Of a DNA stretch of 64,000 nt, positions 8,064 through 17,226 are shown piece by piece. The position numbers and the translations under genes were made by a program. The notes under the pieces are model-generated. The model had not been told where the DNA came from. It saw only the letters and a list, made by a program, of their open reading frames with translations, and did not search any database. Position 1 is the first letter of the stretch, and each line of letters opens with the position of its first letter. This DNA is from Halomonas sp. SpR1 (GTDB taxonomy: Bacteria > Pseudomonadota > Gammaproteobacteria > Pseudomonadales > Halomonadaceae). The stretch is from the NCBI RefSeq assembly GCF_031010175.1, contig NZ_JAUAMB010000016.1, positions 1-64,000 on the forward strand, in the 5' to 3' direction.

Positions 8064-8471
8064 ATGCCTAAAACGCTGATCCTTATCTTTGCCACCTTGT
8101 TTCTCACGCTATCCTCCTCTGCCTATGCAAACACCAGTGATGCAGAGGCGGCGGCGTTGGCGTGGCTAGAGGCCATCGATAGTGGCCAGTATGAGCAGGC
8201 ATGGGAAGCTTCATCTCCACTCCTGAAAAAGCCGCTTTCGCCGCATATGTTGGAGCGCACAATTGGTGCGGCGCGTCGCGACTTTGGGGCCGTTCAATCG
8301 CGTCGGCGAGTGGGCGTTGTCCGTGAAACTTCCATGCCAGGGGCTCCAAGAGGCGACTATGCGGTATTGACCTTCCAGACTCGCTTCGAGAACAAACCTC
8401 AGATCACTGAGACCATCACTCCTCACTTGGAAGAGGGTATCTGGAAAGTCAGCGGTTATTACGTGAACTAA
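8064..8471 (+). CDS. DUF4019-domain secreted protein
   Basis: 135 residues from the ATG at 8064; a second ATG at 8046 would add six residues before the signal peptide. The N-terminus PKTLILIFATLFLTL followed by SSSAYA is a Sec signal peptide, so the mature protein starts near residue 22 and is periplasmic. The rest (AALAWLEAIDSGQYEQAWEA, then RRDFGAVQSRR and VLTFQTRFENKP) matches the DUF4019 domain, an NTF2-like fold of unknown function. No operon partners: the flanking gaps are about 200 bases each. Confidence 0.8.
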   Translation: MPKTLILIFATLFLTLSSSAYANTSDAEAAALAWLEAIDSGQYEQAWEASSPLLKKPLSPHMLERTIGAARRDFGAVQSRRRVGVVRETSMPGAPRGDYAVLTFQTRFENKPQITETITPHLEEGIWKVSGYYVN

Positions 8472-8661
8472 CTCACCCTTCAAAAAAGCGTCGAAACGAG
8501 CCCTGGCTTTTATGCCACTCTTCGGGTTGCGCTCAAATCCTGTCATCACTCCGCTCATGACGAAGCTCAATGTGAGTGCTACGTTGAGTAGATAACCTTG
8601 TGTATGTCGCTGCTTAAGATTCAGGCGGGGACGTCAAAGGCGCTGAATACGAGGAGCGGAT

Positions 8662-10020
8662 ATGCATTCCCTTTCTCACAGATCTTACTGGCTTTGGCTA
8701 TTGGTGGTTGGTTTGCTGATGGCTGTGCTTTCCTTCACATGGCAAGCCAGGGCACAAACCTCTTCGCCCAACGCTTTGGTGCTTAACATTGAAGGCGCTA
8801 TCGGCCCCGCGACCAAGGATTATTTCCAACGTGGGTTACGTCATGCCCGTGAGCAAGGCAGTGAGGTGGTGGTTGTCGAACTGGATACACCGGGCGGTCT
8901 GGTCGATACGACCCGCGATATCATCCGCGAAACGCTCAATTCCGACCTCCCTGTAGTGATGTATGTCTCTCCCAGCGGTGCACGCGCAGCAAGCGCAGGC
9001 ACCTATTTGCTTTATGGTAGCCATGTGGCTGCCATGGCGCCTTCCACCCATTTGGGCTCCGCAACGCCGGTACAGCTGGGTGGCGGTGGGCTGATGGGCG
9101 GTACTGATGATGGTGAAGGCACCGAGGGGGACTCGGGAGGTGAGGGTAGTGCCATGGAGCGCAAGGTGCTGGAAGACGCGGTGAGTTTTATCCGCAGCCT
9201 GGCTGAACGCCATGGCCGCAACGCGGATTGGGCAGAAGAGGCAGTGCGCGAGGCGGTTAATCTCACTGCAAATCAGGCATTAGAGCAAAATGTCATCAAC
9301 GTGATCGCGCGGGATATCGATGACCTTCTGGCACAGATTGACGGCATGACCGTGGTGATGGAGCGAGGAGAGCATACGCTGGCGACGGCCGATCTTGCCA
9401 TTGAACGCTACGACCCGGATTGGCGTACCCAGCTACTGACACTGATCACCAACCCCAATATTGCCTATTTCCTGATGATCATTGGTTTTTATGGTCTGAT
9501 TTTTGAGCTTTCCAGCCCTGGCAGTCTTTTTCCCGGCACCATCGGTGTCATTTGCCTTTTGTTGGCACTATTCGCCTTTCAGGTACTACCCATTAACTAC
9601 GCGGGCCTGGCCCTGATGGTCGTTGGTATGGCGCTGATGATCGGTGAGGCCTTTATGCCCAGTTTCGGCGTGTTAGGCGCGGGCGGCATCGTAGCTTTTG
9701 TGCTGGGGTCAGTGATGTTGATGGATGCGGAGCATCTTGCCATTTCGTTACCGCTAATCGGCGGGGTGGCATTGGTGTCCGGGGGCTTGATGCTATGGAC
9801 GTTAACCCGCTTTGCAACGCTGCGGAAGAGCCCGGTTCATAGCGGGGCGGAGGAGTTAATTGGGGCAACCGCGATTGCCCTGGAGGATTTTACCAGCCAC
9901 GGCCATGTACGGCTGCATGGCGAACGCTGGAACGCGTCGAGCGATGCGCCAGTTAAACAGGGGGACAAGCTTGTGGTAATGCGTCTTGAAGGCTTGACGG
10001 TATGTGTGAAGCGCCAGTAA
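8662..10020 (+). CDS. NfeD-family membrane protein with ClpP-class protease domain
   Basis: 452 residues, the long form of NfeD. After a signal/TM segment (about 5-28) comes a ClpP-like serine protease domain; VYVSPSGARAASAGTYLLYG (near residues 100-117) holds the serine nucleophile region. Four to five TM helices follow (about 265-390), and the C-terminal NfeD OB-fold domain begins near VHSGAEELIGATAIALEDF. Long NfeD proteins process stomatin-like partners. The next gene, 58 bases downstream, is a slipin, the expected partner. A glycine/acid-rich insert (about 133-160) interrupts the protease domain. ATG at 8662 follows GAGGAG. Confidence 0.9.
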   Translation: MHSLSHRSYWLWLLVVGLLMAVLSFTWQARAQTSSPNALVLNIEGAIGPATKDYFQRGLRHAREQGSEVVVVELDTPGGLVDTTRDIIRETLNSDLPVVMYVSPSGARAASAGTYLLYGSHVAAMAPSTHLGSATPVQLGGGGLMGGTDDGEGTEGDSGGEGSAMERKVLEDAVSFIRSLAERHGRNADWAEEAVREAVNLTANQALEQNVINVIARDIDDLLAQIDGMTVVMERGEHTLATADLAIERYDPDWRTQLLTLITNPNIAYFLMIIGFYGLIFELSSPGSLFPGTIGVICLLLALFAFQVLPINYAGLALMVVGMALMIGEAFMPSFGVLGAGGIVAFVLGSVMLMDAEHLAISLPLIGGVALVSGGLMLWTLTRFATLRKSPVHSGAEELIGATAIALEDFTSHGHVRLHGERWNASSDAPVKQGDKLVVMRLEGLTVCVKRQ

Positions 10021-10078
10021 TGCTCACCGCTAGACTTGCTATCTGACATAACCGACCAACTGCCAAACGAGGTGTCCA

Positions 10079-10867
10079 ATGATAATTTCGTACTTAGTGC
10101 CTGTCGTGCTGGTGGTGATGTTAATCGCTGCCTCCATCCGCATACTGCCGGAGTACAAGCGTGGCGTAGTGTTCTTTCTGGGCCGTTACCAAACAGTCAA
10201 AGGGCCTGGGCTTGTCATTGTGATCCCCGCTATTCAGAAGATGGAGGTGGTGGATCTGCGCGTGATCACCATGGATGTGCCGGAGCAGGACGTGATCTCC
10301 CAGGATAACGTCACCGTCAAAGTGAATGCGGTGCTTTATTTCCGCGTTGTCGATCCCGAAAAGGCGATTATTCAAGTGGAGAATTTCACTCAGGCGACCA
10401 GCCAGTTGGCACAGACCACTTTACGTTCCGTGCTGGGTAAGCATGACCTGGATGAGATGCTTTCCGAGCGCGATAAGCTCAACGACGATATTCAGGAAAT
10501 CATCGATACCCAAACCGAAGCATGGGGCATTAAGGTTGCCAATGTTGAAATCAAACATGTGGATTTGGATGAGAGCATGATCCGTGCCATTGCGCGCCAA
10601 GCCGAGGCTGAACGTGAACGCCGCGCCAAGGTGATTCACGCAGAAGGGGAGCTTCAGGCTTCCAAAAAGCTGGTTGAGGCCGCTAACGTAATGCAGGAAA
10701 ACTCGGCTGCACTACAGCTCCGCTATCTGCAAACCATGAGTGATATGAGTAACAAGAACGCTTCAACAATTGTTTTCCCATTACCGATGGATATCATGGA
10801 GGCCTTTAGAGATATGAAGGCTAAGCATGTCTCGCCGGTACAAAACGACGATAAACCTGAACAGTGA
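10079..10867 (+). CDS. Slipin (stomatin/SPFH band 7 family protein)
   Basis: 262 residues: one N-terminal TM helix (about 2-20), then the band 7 domain with [20 protein letters not shown] and [16 protein letters not shown] sequence typical of bacterial slipins, and an Ala/Glu-rich coiled coil (about 170-225: [19 protein letters not shown]). Slipins form ring-like membrane assemblies and organise membrane microdomains. It is the second gene after NfeD, its known partner family in many bacteria, and the two probably form an operon. The ABM-like gene 35 bases further on may be part of it. Confidence 0.92.
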   Translation: MIISYLVPVVLVVMLIAASIRILPEYKRGVVFFLGRYQTVKGPGLVIVIPAIQKMEVVDLRVITMDVPEQDVISQDNVTVKVNAVLYFRVVDPEKAIIQVENFTQATSQLAQTTLRSVLGKHDLDEMLSERDKLNDDIQEIIDTQTEAWGIKVANVEIKHVDLDESMIRAIARQAEAERERRAKVIHAEGELQASKKLVEAANVMQENSAALQLRYLQTMSDMSNKNASTIVFPLPMDIMEAFRDMKAKHVSPVQNDDKPEQ

Positions 10868-10902
10868 CACCAGCGTAAGCTTTTAACCAACGTGGACATC
10901 CA

Positions 10903-11220
10903 ATGCCGCTGATTGCTGATACCCCCGAACCCCCTTACTACGCGGTTATTTTTACCTCACTCCGCACAGAGGTCGAAGATGGCTATGATGAGATGGCGGC
11001 AAAAATGGTTGAGCTTGCAGCCCAGCAGCCGGGATTTCTGGGGGTGGAATCCGCCAGAAATGAAGTGGGTGTGACCGTTTCCTACTGGGCTGATATAGCA
11101 TCTATTAAAGCGTGGAAAGCCCATGCTGAGCATCAAGAAGCCCAGCGGTTGGGGCATCAACAGTGGTATCAGCACTTTAAAACCCGTATCGCCAAGGTAG
11201 AGCGGGATTACGGCATTTAA
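10903..11220 (+). CDS. ABM-family (antibiotic biosynthesis monooxygenase-like) protein
   Basis: 105 residues with the ABM core: YYAVIFTSLRTEVEDGYDEMAAKMVELAAQQPGFLGVESAR, a substrate-facing YW (SYWADIASIKAWKAH), and the HQEAQRLGHQQWY motif near the C-terminus. This subgroup is widespread in proteobacteria as a stand-alone protein; function is unknown, although heme or quinol oxidation is seen in relatives. Close to the slipin gene and on the same strand, so probably co-transcribed. Followed by a convergent gene pair. Confidence 0.8.
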   Translation: MPLIADTPEPPYYAVIFTSLRTEVEDGYDEMAAKMVELAAQQPGFLGVESARNEVGVTVSYWADIASIKAWKAHAEHQEAQRLGHQQWYQHFKTRIAKVERDYGI

Positions 11221-11244
11221 GAGATGAGCCACAGGTTCAGTTGC

Positions 11245-11847
11245 CTACACAACCATCCCTGCCAGCGCCTGCATCCCTAGCGCTATCACCAGTACAATGA
11301 CCCCTGCTACCAAACTGGTTACCAAGGCATGGCGTTTCCATAACACCAGAACGTCATGACCAAAGCGGTGAACCAGCCAAGCCAGGCCGAAATAGCGTAA
11401 GCCGCGGGCGATGAGCGCCGCCAGGGCAAAAAGCAGAATGGGATAGCCAGACAGCCCGGCGGTAATCATCGCGATCTGAAAAGGAATTGGCAAAATGCCA
11501 ATGGCTAGAATCGCAGCAAAACCGTACTGGTCGAAGAAGCTTTGGAACGCCTGATAGCTCTGCTCCATCTCCATGAATTCGATAAACCAGGTACCAACGG
11601 ATTGGAATAGCACCATGCCCACGCCATAGCCGATGAGCGACGCCACTAAGCAGCCCAGCGTGGTGGCCGTGGCAATTGCCCAGATACGCTGTCGGTTCGC
11701 CGCCATCAGCGGTATCAATACCAGCTCGATGGGAATGGGCAGAATAATCGTCTCCAGAAAGGAGAGAGTTCCCAGTAACCACAGCATGTTCTTTGAGCCA
11801 TTAATGCGCTCGAACCACTGTTTAGTTCGCTTTGAGGTTATGGCCAT
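11245..11847 (-). CDS. YqaA/DedA-like membrane protein (VTT domain)
   Basis: 200 residues with about five hydrophobic segments. The VTT/SNARE-associated pattern is visible: FLETIILPIPIELVLIPLM near the N-terminus, with an E and two P in the first re-entrant-like segment, and GFAAILAIGILPIPFQIAMITAG in the middle. YqaA-like proteins belong to the DedA superfamily of putative lipid scramblases or proton-coupled transporters. Eight bases separate it from the DUF1206 gene upstream on the same strand, so these two are likely an operon. Confidence 0.85.
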   Translation of the reverse strand: MAITSKRTKQWFERINGSKNMLWLLGTLSFLETIILPIPIELVLIPLMAANRQRIWAIATATTLGCLVASLIGYGVGMVLFQSVGTWFIEFMEMEQSYQAFQSFFDQYGFAAILAIGILPIPFQIAMITAGLSGYPILLFALAALIARGLRYFGLAWLVHRFGHDVLVLWKRHALVTSLVAGVIVLVIALGMQALAGMVV

Positions 11848-11855
11848 GGTGGTGA

Positions 11856-12674
11856 CTACATCTCGGGATTAATGCGGCGGTAAATAGCCGCTAGCACACT
11901 ATAAAGACCGAATGCGAATAGCCCTAAAGCGACAAACGCAAGCAACCACTGGCCATAGGGTTGGCTTCGCAGCGTACTAAACACTTCGCCCATCCCGCCT
12001 GCTTCATTGGGGTCGATTTGATAAGCGGCGATGATAAAAAAGCTACCCACAATTACAAACACAAGTCCACGAATCACTAAGCCAAAGCGGCAGATGGGAT
12101 AGGCCCATTGTTGAGTTTGTGGTGGCATGGCGAAGTGTTTATCGAATTTGGCCTTGTAGCCTTTAAACGCGTGGGACATGCCTACGCCGATCATGATGAG
12201 GCCAACCCCGCCTACCAGCCAACGCCCGAAAGGTTGCTCCATCAGCCAGCCGGCCACCCCCTGCGAGCCGCCACCTGAATCACCCGAAGAACCCGCATAT
12301 TGGAAGATGAGCGTTGCGGCAAAAAACGCTAACAGCGTATGGGTAATGGCGCTGGCTAATAAACCCGCACGAATCGCTAACCCTTTGGCGCCATCGCCGT
12401 GGTGGTCGGTGTCTTTAACCGCTTGGATAGTCCGCCACATAGCGTAGCCAACCAAGCCAACGGCAATGAGGCCTAGCAACACGTTACCAAAGGGGGCGGT
12501 GAGCACCCGCTCTAAGGCGCCCCGACTGCCCTCGGTTTGACCGCCTTGGCCAAGGGGTGCCAGCGCTGCAAGGCCGCCTACTAATACATACACAATACCG
12601 CGAGAGGCGTAGCCCATGCGGGCGAAAAGGGTAATCGCATCACGATGGTCGGGGTTCTTTATACTGTCGGCCAT
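11856..12674 (-). CDS. DUF1206 integral membrane protein
   Basis: 272 residues from the ATG at 12672-12674, which has a perfect CAGGAGG ribosome site; the frame continues upstream but without a better start. The protein has three repeats of two TM helices, each with a pattern like GYASRGIVYVLVGGLAAL, as expected for DUF1206. Repeat starts lie near residues 15, 100 and 190. Function unknown. It is the first gene of a probable two-gene operon with the YqaA-like protein, and is divergent from the AraC regulator at 12837. Confidence 0.9.
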   Translation of the reverse strand: MADSIKNPDHRDAITLFARMGYASRGIVYVLVGGLAALAPLGQGGQTEGSRGALERVLTAPFGNVLLGLIAVGLVGYAMWRTIQAVKDTDHHGDGAKGLAIRAGLLASAITHTLLAFFAATLIFQYAGSSGDSGGGSQGVAGWLMEQPFGRWLVGGVGLIMIGVGMSHAFKGYKAKFDKHFAMPPQTQQWAYPICRFGLVIRGLVFVIVGSFFIIAAYQIDPNEAGGMGEVFSTLRSQPYGQWLLAFVALGLFAFGLYSVLAAIYRRINPEM

Positions 12675-12836
12675 GGTGTCCTCCTGACGTGTTTGGCGTT
12701 GCATATCCTATGCAATCTAGTTCATATAGTGCTTATCAGCGGCCCATACTGTGCTTGTGCTGTGCTATTGTCCAGCTTAGGTCAAGTAACAGAGCTAATC
12801 GCTGTTTTCACTATTTTTTAATATTGTGAGCAGAGC

Positions 12837-13691
12837 ATGAGTAGAGTTTCGTCACCTATCTCAGCAACTATCTCAGCACCTATCTTCTGGCGCGATGCGC
12901 GTATGCCCTATGTGGAGCTGCGTAAAATCAGCGATGCTCGACAGGTCTGCTATGCGCCGCACAGCCACACGCATTGGTCGCTGGGGGCTGTGACTGCAGG
13001 TAAAAGCACCTTTTGCTATCGTGACGCGAAGTATCAGATTAGCGCGGGCGATATCGTGATGATGAACCCCCACTGGGTGCATGCCTGTAACCCCATCGAG
13101 AATCAGCCCTGGGCTTACTTGATGCTCTATGTCGATACCGCGTGGCTGAGTGAGTTGCGCTATCAATTGGGCCTGCTGGATGCACCTAACTGGCAGGACA
13201 TTGCCACCGCCGTTATTACCCAGCCAGCGCTTTATGCTGGGTACTGCGATATGGCCGCTTGTTTGCTGGATGAACAACGGGAAATTGATGATAAGCAAGC
13301 GGCGCTAATCGAGTATTTATCCAATGTAATGCAAGTGCTTGTCCAAGAGTCCCCCGCGGCATTGCCCCAAGCGCCCAGTGCGTTAGAACAGGTTGCGGCC
13401 TATTTGCGTGCCAATTGTGCCGCTGATGTCTCGCTTGAACGCTTATGTCAGCAGTCGGGCTATAGTGCTGGGCACCTGATTCGTGCCTTTAAACAGCACT
13501 TCGGGCTGACGCCTCATGCCTACCTGATTAACCAGCGCATCCAACTGGGGCAAAAAGCGCTCAAGCAAGGGCAGCCGATTGTTGAGGCCGCTTTGAACGC
13601 TGGCTTTAATGATCAGCCCCACTTTCAAAGAACGTTTAAGCGGCTGGTGGCCGCCACACCCAACCAGTACCGCTATCCGCTCCTCAAATAA
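12837..13691 (+). CDS. AraC-family transcriptional regulator with cupin sensor domain
   Basis: 284 residues. The N-terminal half is an AraC-binding cupin: HSHTHWSLGAVTAGKSTFCYR then ISAGDIVMMNPHWVHACNP. The C-terminal 100 residues are the double HTH (LERLCQQSGYSAGHLIRAFKQHFGLTPHAYL; IVEAALNAGFNDQPHFQRTFKRLV). Such AraC proteins next to LysE exporters usually regulate the exporter, and a LysE gene lies convergently just downstream. An 11-bp repeat (CTATCTCAGCA, twice) at the 5' end encodes the ISATISAP stretch; a later ATG at 12903 is an alternative start after it. Confidence 0.88.
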   Translation: MSRVSSPISATISAPIFWRDARMPYVELRKISDARQVCYAPHSHTHWSLGAVTAGKSTFCYRDAKYQISAGDIVMMNPHWVHACNPIENQPWAYLMLYVDTAWLSELRYQLGLLDAPNWQDIATAVITQPALYAGYCDMAACLLDEQREIDDKQAALIEYLSNVMQVLVQESPAALPQAPSALEQVAAYLRANCAADVSLERLCQQSGYSAGHLIRAFKQHFGLTPHAYLINQRIQLGQKALKQGQPIVEAALNAGFNDQPHFQRTFKRLVAATPNQYRYPLLK

Positions 13692-13698
13692 CAAACGT

Positions 13699-13734
13699 AC
13701 TCAAAACAACAAGCGCACTCAAAACAACAGAAAT
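13699..13734. repeat. Two tandem copies of an 18-bp unit
   Basis: The motif ACTCAAAACAACA occurs at 13699-13711 and again at 13717-13729, an 18-base period (CGYACTCAAAACAACARR). It lies between the convergent AraC and LysE ends; the LysE stop codon falls inside the second copy. It looks like a simple slippage duplication and not a control element. Confidence 0.6.
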
Positions 13735-14321
13735 AGTGCACTGGCGGCCAGGCAGATAGCCAATACGCGGTTAATCGTCAGCAGAATGATAGGGCGGTGC
13801 ACATAGCGTTTGAGAAAAGCCCCTGCAACGACCCAACTGGCCAGCGATAGCCAGCAAATAGGCAAATAAAGCGCAGCGAATAGCCATAGCAGGTAGGGCT
13901 CGTTTCCACTGGTATAAGCGCTGATGCCAGCGGCAGACGCCAGCCATGCTTTAGGGTTAAGCCATTGCATCATAGCGCCAGCCCAAAACCCTGGTGCGTT
14001 GTTGGCGCCTCGTTCCTGTACTCGTCCATCGTGCTGAAACAGTTGATAGCTAAGGTAGAGTAAAAAACCAATACCTGCCCAACGTAAAAGCGCTTCCAAC
14101 AGCGGCGCCACACTCAGCAGTGAGTAAAGCCCCGCGCCGATGGCTAAAAACAGCGCAACAAACCCCAGCGTGGCGCCGGTTACAAAAATAAGCCCTTTGA
14201 CAATGGGGTAGTGCGTGCCGCTACTCAAGCAAACAATGTTGACCGGCCCCGGCGAAATAGACGCGGCGAGAGCAAATGCAGACATGGGTAGTAGCGTTGG
14301 CAGCAGTAGGGTAGCGCTCAT
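13719..14321 (-). CDS. LysE-family amino-acid exporter
   Basis: 200 residues from the ATG at 14319-14321, with an AAGGAGG ribosome site; the frame upstream has none. The N-terminus AFALAASISPGPVNIVCLSSG is the LysE/RhtB signature (S-P-G-P), followed by about six TM helices and a mid-protein WLNPKAWLASAAGIS. LysE/RhtB proteins export amino acids or analogues. Convergent with an AraC regulator that may control it. The substrate cannot be predicted from sequence. Confidence 0.9.
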   Translation of the reverse strand: MSATLLLPTLLPMSAFALAASISPGPVNIVCLSSGTHYPIVKGLIFVTGATLGFVALFLAIGAGLYSLLSVAPLLEALLRWAGIGFLLYLSYQLFQHDGRVQERGANNAPGFWAGAMMQWLNPKAWLASAAGISAYTSGNEPYLLWLFAALYLPICWLSLASWVVAGAFLKRYVHRPIILLTINRVLAICLAASALFLLF

Positions 14322-14424
14322 TGTTATCCTCCTTGGTAGTGCAAGGAGTTTGCAGGGGTGCCCACTGGGGGTATTGAACAAAATTGAGGTGGCTACTTAA
14401 GCGACTGCCTTTCACGCTTAGCTT

Positions 14425-15384
14425 TTAATAATGCCCAAACACCGACCAGCCGGTACGCTGCACAAACATTTCAAGAGCCTGGGTGCCCAGTAAACTATTA
14501 CCATAGGCGTCTAACCCCGGCGACCAGACGGCAATAGAACCGTGTCCCGGTGCAATCGCCAGAATGCCGCCGCCGACGCCACTTTTGCCGGGTAGGCCGA
14601 CGCGGAAGGCGAATTCTCCCGAGGCGTCGTAGTGCCCGCACATCATCATCAATGAGTTGATCCGGCGGGCCCGCTGGGGCGCTACCACGCGTTTGCCACT
14701 GGGTTTGTTGATACCATCCGAGGCCAAAAACAATCCTGCATGGGCAAGCTGCTCGCAGCTCATAGCGATGGCGCACTGGTGGAAGTAAGTACCCAGCACT
14801 TTATCGACATCGTGGCGTAGATGCCCAAAGGCTTTCATAAAGTGCGCCAGTGACGCGTTGCGGTCACGGTGGGCCATCTCTGAGGCGGCCACGGCGTGGT
14901 CGAAATAAATGCTGTCGTCATCGGCGATATAGCGCACAAAGCTGAGAATCTCGCCCAGTGTCTCTTTGGGTTCATGGCCCATCATGATCGCATCGACCAC
15001 CGCAATGGCCCCGGCATTGATAAACGGATTACGCGGCTTGCCGCTTTCATGCTCTAGTTGAACGATGGAGTTAAATGGATCGCCTGAGGGCTCCCGGCCG
15101 ACTTTCGACCACAGCGAATCACCCACTTGCCCCAGCGCTATAGTCAGCGTAAATACCTTGGAGATACTCTGAATGGAGAAGGGGGTTGTGGCACATCCCG
15201 CCGAGTACACGTTGCCATCTACGGTCGCCAGCGAAATGGCAAACTGCTGTGGGTCAACGTGGCCAAGCTCGGGGATATAGTCGGCGACCTTGCCACGCTG
15301 TTCGGCATTCGCCATGGTGGCCGCAATGTCATTGATCAAGTCTTGCATGGGCGTATCGTGTACCGTCAGTGGAGGCGGGGGCAT
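14425..15384 (-). CDS. glsA: Glutaminase
   Basis: 319 residues; bacterial glutaminases are about 305-310. The serine-lysine pair of the beta-lactamase-like fold is in FSIQSISKV (Ser73, Lys76), and [23 protein letters not shown] and the C-terminal [11 protein letters not shown] are signatures of glutaminase. It hydrolyses L-glutamine to glutamate and ammonia. An alternative ATG at 15346-15348 (protein starting [11 protein letters not shown]) would give 307 residues, nearer the usual length; neither start has a strong ribosome site. Stand-alone gene, divergent from the Ada-like gene. Confidence 0.93.
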   Translation of the reverse strand: MPPPPLTVHDTPMQDLINDIAATMANAEQRGKVADYIPELGHVDPQQFAISLATVDGNVYSAGCATTPFSIQSISKVFTLTIALGQVGDSLWSKVGREPSGDPFNSIVQLEHESGKPRNPFINAGAIAVVDAIMMGHEPKETLGEILSFVRYIADDDSIYFDHAVAASEMAHRDRNASLAHFMKAFGHLRHDVDKVLGTYFHQCAIAMSCEQLAHAGLFLASDGINKPSGKRVVAPQRARRINSLMMMCGHYDASGEFAFRVGLPGKSGVGGGILAIAPGHGSIAVWSPGLDAYGNSLLGTQALEMFVQRTGWSVFGHY

Positions 15385-15487
15385 TACCCTAGCGGAAAAG
15401 TTGGGAGCTGTCTGCTAACGCCATTAGCAAGATTCGGGTCGGCAACTCGCTTGTGAACGCTTAGGCTGATGAAGATAGGCAGTCCCA

Positions 15488-16363
15488 ATGCACAGAGATA
15501 ACACAATGAACGACTATGCGCGTATCGAAAAAGCCATGGCTTATATGGTGGCCCACGCAGCGGAGCAACCCAACCTGGAAACAGTGGCCGCGCAGGTGCA
15601 TTTAAGCGCCTTTCATTTCCAGCGGCTATTTTGTCGTTATGCGGGTATCAGCCCCAAACGCTTTTTGCAGGCGCTGACGTTAGAGCGCAGTAAGCAACTG
15701 ATTCAAGCATCGACATCCCTGCTGGATATTGCCCATACGCTGGGGCTAAGCGGCGGCTCCCGGCTCTACGATCACTTTGTGCAGTTAGAAGCGGTCACCC
15801 CGGGAGAGTATAAGCGCCAGGGTGAAGGCGTGGAGATCGCCTACGGGGTTCATGAAACGCCCTTAGGTAGCATGTTTGTAGCGGTAACCCCCCGGGGTAT
15901 CTGCCGTATGGGTTTTGTCGATGCGACTAATTCGGAGGAGTTACTGGCTCGGCTTGCCAAAGAGTGGCCGCGCAGCACGCTGTGCCATAGCCCCGATGCT
16001 ACCCGTTTTGCGGTGGAAAAGCTTTTTAATCAACCCGAAGAGGGAACTGCTGCTTTGTCGCTGCACGTGACCGGCACTAACTTTCAAATAGCGGTTTGGC
16101 GGGCGCTGCTGACGATTCCCGAAGGTCAGTTGGCCAGCTATTCGCATATCGCCCAGGCATTGGGCACGCCTAAATCGTCCCGCGCAGTGGGCAATGCGGT
16201 GGGCGCTAACCCCATCGCGGTATGGATACCCTGCCACCGAGTGATTCAACAAAGTGGCGCACTGGGTGGCTATCGCTGGGGGTTAGACAAAAAGCAGATG
16301 GTGCAAGCCTGGGAGTTGGCAAAGGTTGACAACGAATCGCTTTCTCCCATGGCCGCATCTTAA
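15488..16363 (+). CDS. Ada-like protein: AraC-type HTH fused to O6-methylguanine-DNA methyltransferase
   Basis: 291 residues. Residues about 10-110 form an AraC-type HTH (LETVAAQVHLSAFHFQRLF; LDIAHTLGLSGGSRLYDHF). Residues 120-285 are the methyltransferase, with IPCHRVIQ holding the acceptor cysteine (about C249) and the arginine-finger region TPKSSRAVGNAVGANPI. Compared with E. coli Ada, the N-terminal zinc-binding methylphosphotriester domain is absent, so it cannot be switched on the Ada way by that route. It repairs alkylated guanine and may regulate. Start at 15488 or at a second ATG at 15506. The 3' end overlaps the convergent phosphodiesterase by 4 bases. Confidence 0.9.
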   Translation: MHRDNTMNDYARIEKAMAYMVAHAAEQPNLETVAAQVHLSAFHFQRLFCRYAGISPKRFLQALTLERSKQLIQASTSLLDIAHTLGLSGGSRLYDHFVQLEAVTPGEYKRQGEGVEIAYGVHETPLGSMFVAVTPRGICRMGFVDATNSEELLARLAKEWPRSTLCHSPDATRFAVEKLFNQPEEGTAALSLHVTGTNFQIAVWRALLTIPEGQLASYSHIAQALGTPKSSRAVGNAVGANPIAVWIPCHRVIQQSGALGGYRWGLDKKQMVQAWELAKVDNESLSPMAAS

Positions 16364-17226
16364 TCAATTAGCCCATTCGCATCATAAAACGGGAAAGGGC
16401 CGGGGTAAGGGTCGATAAACCCTTGGTGAGTCACCATGCCGCTAGCCGCCGACCAGTGGTGCAACAGGTAACCGGGAGGCTCTAGTTGAAAGTGGGCGGG
16501 GCCGTCTGGGGTGAGATCCAGGCTAACCTGATGGGAAACGCCGGGGCAGCTCATCGCCAGGGTGTTGGCAAAGTGGGCTTGGATCGAACGGTGCAGATGC
16601 CCGCAGAGCACGCGCTCGACCTGGGCATGCTGGCCAATGACGTCGGCTAGCGCCTCTGGTCGTTTGAGCGGTTGGCGATCCATATGGTCGATGCCACTCA
16701 CGAACGGGTGGTGGTGCACCATGACCAGCGTCGGTTTATCGGGCTGCGCTGCCAGCGTTTTATCCAGCCACTGCAGGCTCTCATCGCTTAGCTCCCCGTG
16801 GGGTTTGTCCGGCACCGATGAGTCGAGCCCCACTAAGCGCACCGGGTAATCATCCACCACCCACTGCAAGTAGTCGTTATGCTGAAACAGGTAGCGGTGT
16901 TCCGGGAATGCATTTCGCAGATGTTGGCGGTCGTCGTGATTGCCAGGGATCAAGTACACCGGCAGCGCCAGGTCAGCCAGGATTTGCTTAAAAGTGGCGT
17001 ACTCGTCGGGATGACCAAAATCAACCAAGTCACCGCTAATCAGCACCAGGTCGGGCCGCGGCGCTAGCTGATTGAGCTTGCTGATCGCTTGGCGCAGCGC
17101 ATTGGCGGTATCCACCTGACGGTAAGAAAGTTTTCCGCCCGCCTTGATATGCGGGTCGCTAATCTGGGCGATAAGGCATTGCCGGGTTGGATCAGGCGTT
17201 GAGGTTTTAAGACAGTGATCAGCCAT
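16360..17226 (-). CDS. Metallophosphoesterase (CpdA-like cyclic-nucleotide or phosphodiester phosphodiesterase)
   Basis: 288 residues from the ATG at 17224-17226, which has an AAGGAG site and overlaps the ATPase stop by 8 bases. All metallophosphoesterase motifs are present: SDPHI, SGDLVDFG, PGNHDDR, VMVHHHPF and CGHLHRS. The family includes CpdA (cAMP phosphodiesterase) and enzymes for glycerophosphodiesters. Being the last gene of an ABC importer operon makes a role on the imported compound likely, for example cleaving a phosphodiester; this is inference. The frame is open for 46 codons upstream but this lies in the ATPase gene. Confidence 0.85.
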   Translation of the reverse strand: MADHCLKTSTPDPTRQCLIAQISDPHIKAGGKLSYRQVDTANALRQAISKLNQLAPRPDLVLISGDLVDFGHPDEYATFKQILADLALPVYLIPGNHDDRQHLRNAFPEHRYLFQHNDYLQWVVDDYPVRLVGLDSSVPDKPHGELSDESLQWLDKTLAAQPDKPTLVMVHHHPFVSGIDHMDRQPLKRPEALADVIGQHAQVERVLCGHLHRSIQAHFANTLAMSCPGVSHQVSLDLTPDGPAHFQLEPPGYLLHHWSAASGMVTHQGFIDPYPGPFPFYDANGLID

